From Bacteroidetes bacterium SW_11_45_7 (GTDB lineage Bacteria; Bacteroidota; Bacteroidia; Chitinophagales; SW-11-45-7), in assembly GCA_003022985.1 (NCBI GenBank), contig PXTV01000007.1:1-7133 (forward strand): 7,133 nt of DNA, written 5' to 3'. This document shows positions 6,173 to 7,133 of this stretch, piece after piece (positions within the stretch are counted from its first letter, which is position 1; the number at the start of each line of letters is the position of its first letter). A model generated the notes under the pieces. It saw only the letters and a program-made list of their open reading frames with translations, had not been told where the DNA came from and searched no databases. The translations under genes and the position numbers were made by a program.

Positions 6173-7043
6173 TATAGGCTCCAATGCCGTACGGCTTCTT
6201 TTGACAAATATCTATTCGGGCTATGAAGGGTATAAGACGGTTTTTCAAAAAGAATCCCTCATAAGGGTGCCTTTACGCCTTGGTGAGGAAGCTTTTATTG
6301 ACGGGGAACTTAGCGACTGGCGTGTGGAGAAGTTAATCGAAACGATGAAAAGCTACCGTCACCTGATGAATGTGCACGGTGTTATTGATTATCGCGCTTG
6401 TGGTACGTCTGCCATACGCTCTATCAGAAATAGCCAAGAGGTTGTTGACCGTATCCGCGATGAGGCAAATATCGAGGTGGAAGTGATTTCAGGACAGGAG
6501 GAAGCTGAGATTATTTTTTCAACCGGTATCTCCTATGAGCTGTCCCCTAAAAAATCCTATCTCTATATCGATGTGGGAGGGGGAAGCACGGATATATCTT
6601 TGATTAAAGGAAAGGAATATATTGGAACGCTTCGATTGCTCAATGATCTTGTTGGAGATGAGGAGTGGACTGCTATGAAGGAGTGGCTGGTTCATCTGCG
6701 AAAGCAATACCCTAAGATGGAAGCCATAGGGTCGGGTGGCAATATCAATAAAATGGGCAAGATGTATGGCAAAAACAAGGATAAGTCCCTGTCCTATACT
6801 ATTATAAAAGCCATTCACTCCCATTTGAATCGTTACACTATTCTTGAACGTATCCGTGAGCTCAACTTAAAACCGGACAGAGCTGATGTCATCATCCCAG
6901 CTTCTGTTATATTTATGAATGCCATGCAGTGGGGAAGTATCAAAAAGATTTACGTCCCTAAAATCGGCCTTGCCGATGGCATCATCAAGCGTCTCTATGC
7001 TCAATATGCAGATAGCGCTACAGTCTCCCTTGATGGAGAGTAA
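6153..7043 (+). CDS. ppx: Exopolyphosphatase-like protein, Ppx/GppA family, TTG start
   Basis: A 296-aa protein of the actin-like ATPase fold. Motifs in order: phosphate-1 loop AAIDIGSNAVRLLL (residues 4-17); RACGTSAIRSIRN (81-93); VEVISGQEEAEIIF (109-122), carrying the conserved Glu pair used in catalysis; phosphate-2 loop LYIDVGGGSTDISLI (137-151); GSGGNI (193-198); and C-terminal PDRADVIIPASVI (241-253) with GLADGIIKRL (272-281). It corresponds to the short two-domain form and lacks the HD-like C-terminal half of the ~510-aa E. coli Ppx. The reaction is processive release of phosphate from polyphosphate, or alternatively pppGpp hydrolysis; the two are not separable here. The start is TTG 6153: an in-frame TAA lies just upstream (6147-6149), and the family usually begins M-x-x-AAIDIGSN. 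A GGAAAAG stretch 10 bases upstream is a possible ribosome binding site. It follows the broken PhoX-type gene by 71 bp in the same direction. Confidence 0.93.
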   Translation: MRFAAIDIGSNAVRLLLTNIYSGYEGYKTVFQKESLIRVPLRLGEEAFIDGELSDWRVEKLIETMKSYRHLMNVHGVIDYRACGTSAIRSIRNSQEVVDRIRDEANIEVEVISGQEEAEIIFSTGISYELSPKKSYLYIDVGGGSTDISLIKGKEYIGTLRLLNDLVGDEEWTAMKEWLVHLRKQYPKMEAIGSGGNINKMGKMYGKNKDKSLSYTIIKAIHSHLNRYTILERIRELNLKPDRADVIIPASVIFMNAMQWGSIKKIYVPKIGLADGIIKRLYAQYADSATVSLDGE

Positions 7044-7051
7044 TCCTGGCG

Positions 7052-7132
7052 CTATCGTTTGGACTTGCTTGATTTTAAGATTCTCCAAAATAATGCGTAC
7101 TTATCGCCTTTAGTTATCTCGTTGGCGGCCTG
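7052..7132 (-). CDS. Possible C-terminal tail of a convergent gene (partial)
   Basis: On the minus strand, one frame is open from the right edge to a TAG at 7052-7054. It encodes QAANEITKGDKYALFWRILK followed by SSKSKR. The other two minus frames are closed early. The composition looks protein-like, with a basic tail, and it would converge on ppx with an 8-bp gap. With only 26 residues and no recognisable motif, this could be chance. Confidence 0.28.
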   Translation of the reverse strand, partial: QAANEITKGDKYALFWRILKSSKSKR

Positions 7133-7133
7133 C

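Noticed and set aside
1..7133. Defence system, mobile element or CRISPR array
   Set aside because: No repeat-spacer pattern, transposase, integrase, nuclease or terminal inverted repeats are seen; all large frames match ordinary metabolic or envelope families.

Overview
The window looks like chromosomal DNA of a Bacteroidota bacterium, perhaps Cytophagales or a relative. Four things suggest this. GC content is moderate. Shine-Dalgarno sequences are weak or absent. One gene encodes an alpha/beta hydrolase fused to OsmC. Another encodes a secreted DUF1571-type protein with a LysM-like insert, a form I associate with this phylum. The assignment is inferred from protein style, not from a marker gene. 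I see no rRNA, tRNA, CRISPR array, insertion sequence or phage gene.

Layout, left to right. (1) The N-terminal 164 codons of a PLP-dependent D-threonine aldolase/alanine-racemase-like enzyme lie on the minus strand and run off the left edge. (2) A 181-bp divergent spacer leads to a plus-strand secreted DUF1571-type protein. (3) That gene converges, with a 3-bp gap, on a minus-strand GT-B glycosyltransferase of the MGT/RhlB type. A perfect 15-bp palindrome sits just upstream of the glycosyltransferase start. (4) Upstream of it, also on the minus strand, is a 402-aa alpha/beta hydrolase-OsmC fusion. (5) Across a 188-bp divergent spacer with a 13-bp palindrome comes a plus-strand PhoX-family (DUF839) phosphatase with a Tat signal and a lipobox-like Cys. 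Its reading frame breaks near 5900, and its conserved C-terminus continues in the +1 frame to 6081. (6) About 70 bp further on is a plus-strand Ppx/GppA-type exopolyphosphatase with a TTG start. (7) The last ~80 bases may hold the C-terminal tail of a convergent minus-strand gene, but this is weak.

Most genes look like independent housekeeping or accessory units, not one pathway. The only functional pairing I can argue for is PhoX with Ppx: one releases phosphate from external esters and the other from polyphosphate. Both are phosphate-mobilising and lie in the same direction. The hydrolase-OsmC fusion is probably a detoxification or peroxide/thiol-stress enzyme.

I found no convincing undescribed multi-gene system. 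The observations most worth a second look are the broken phosphatase frame, the LysM-like insert in the DUF1571 protein, the palindrome upstream of the glycosyltransferase, and the TTG start of ppx with a mini-ORF overlapping it.
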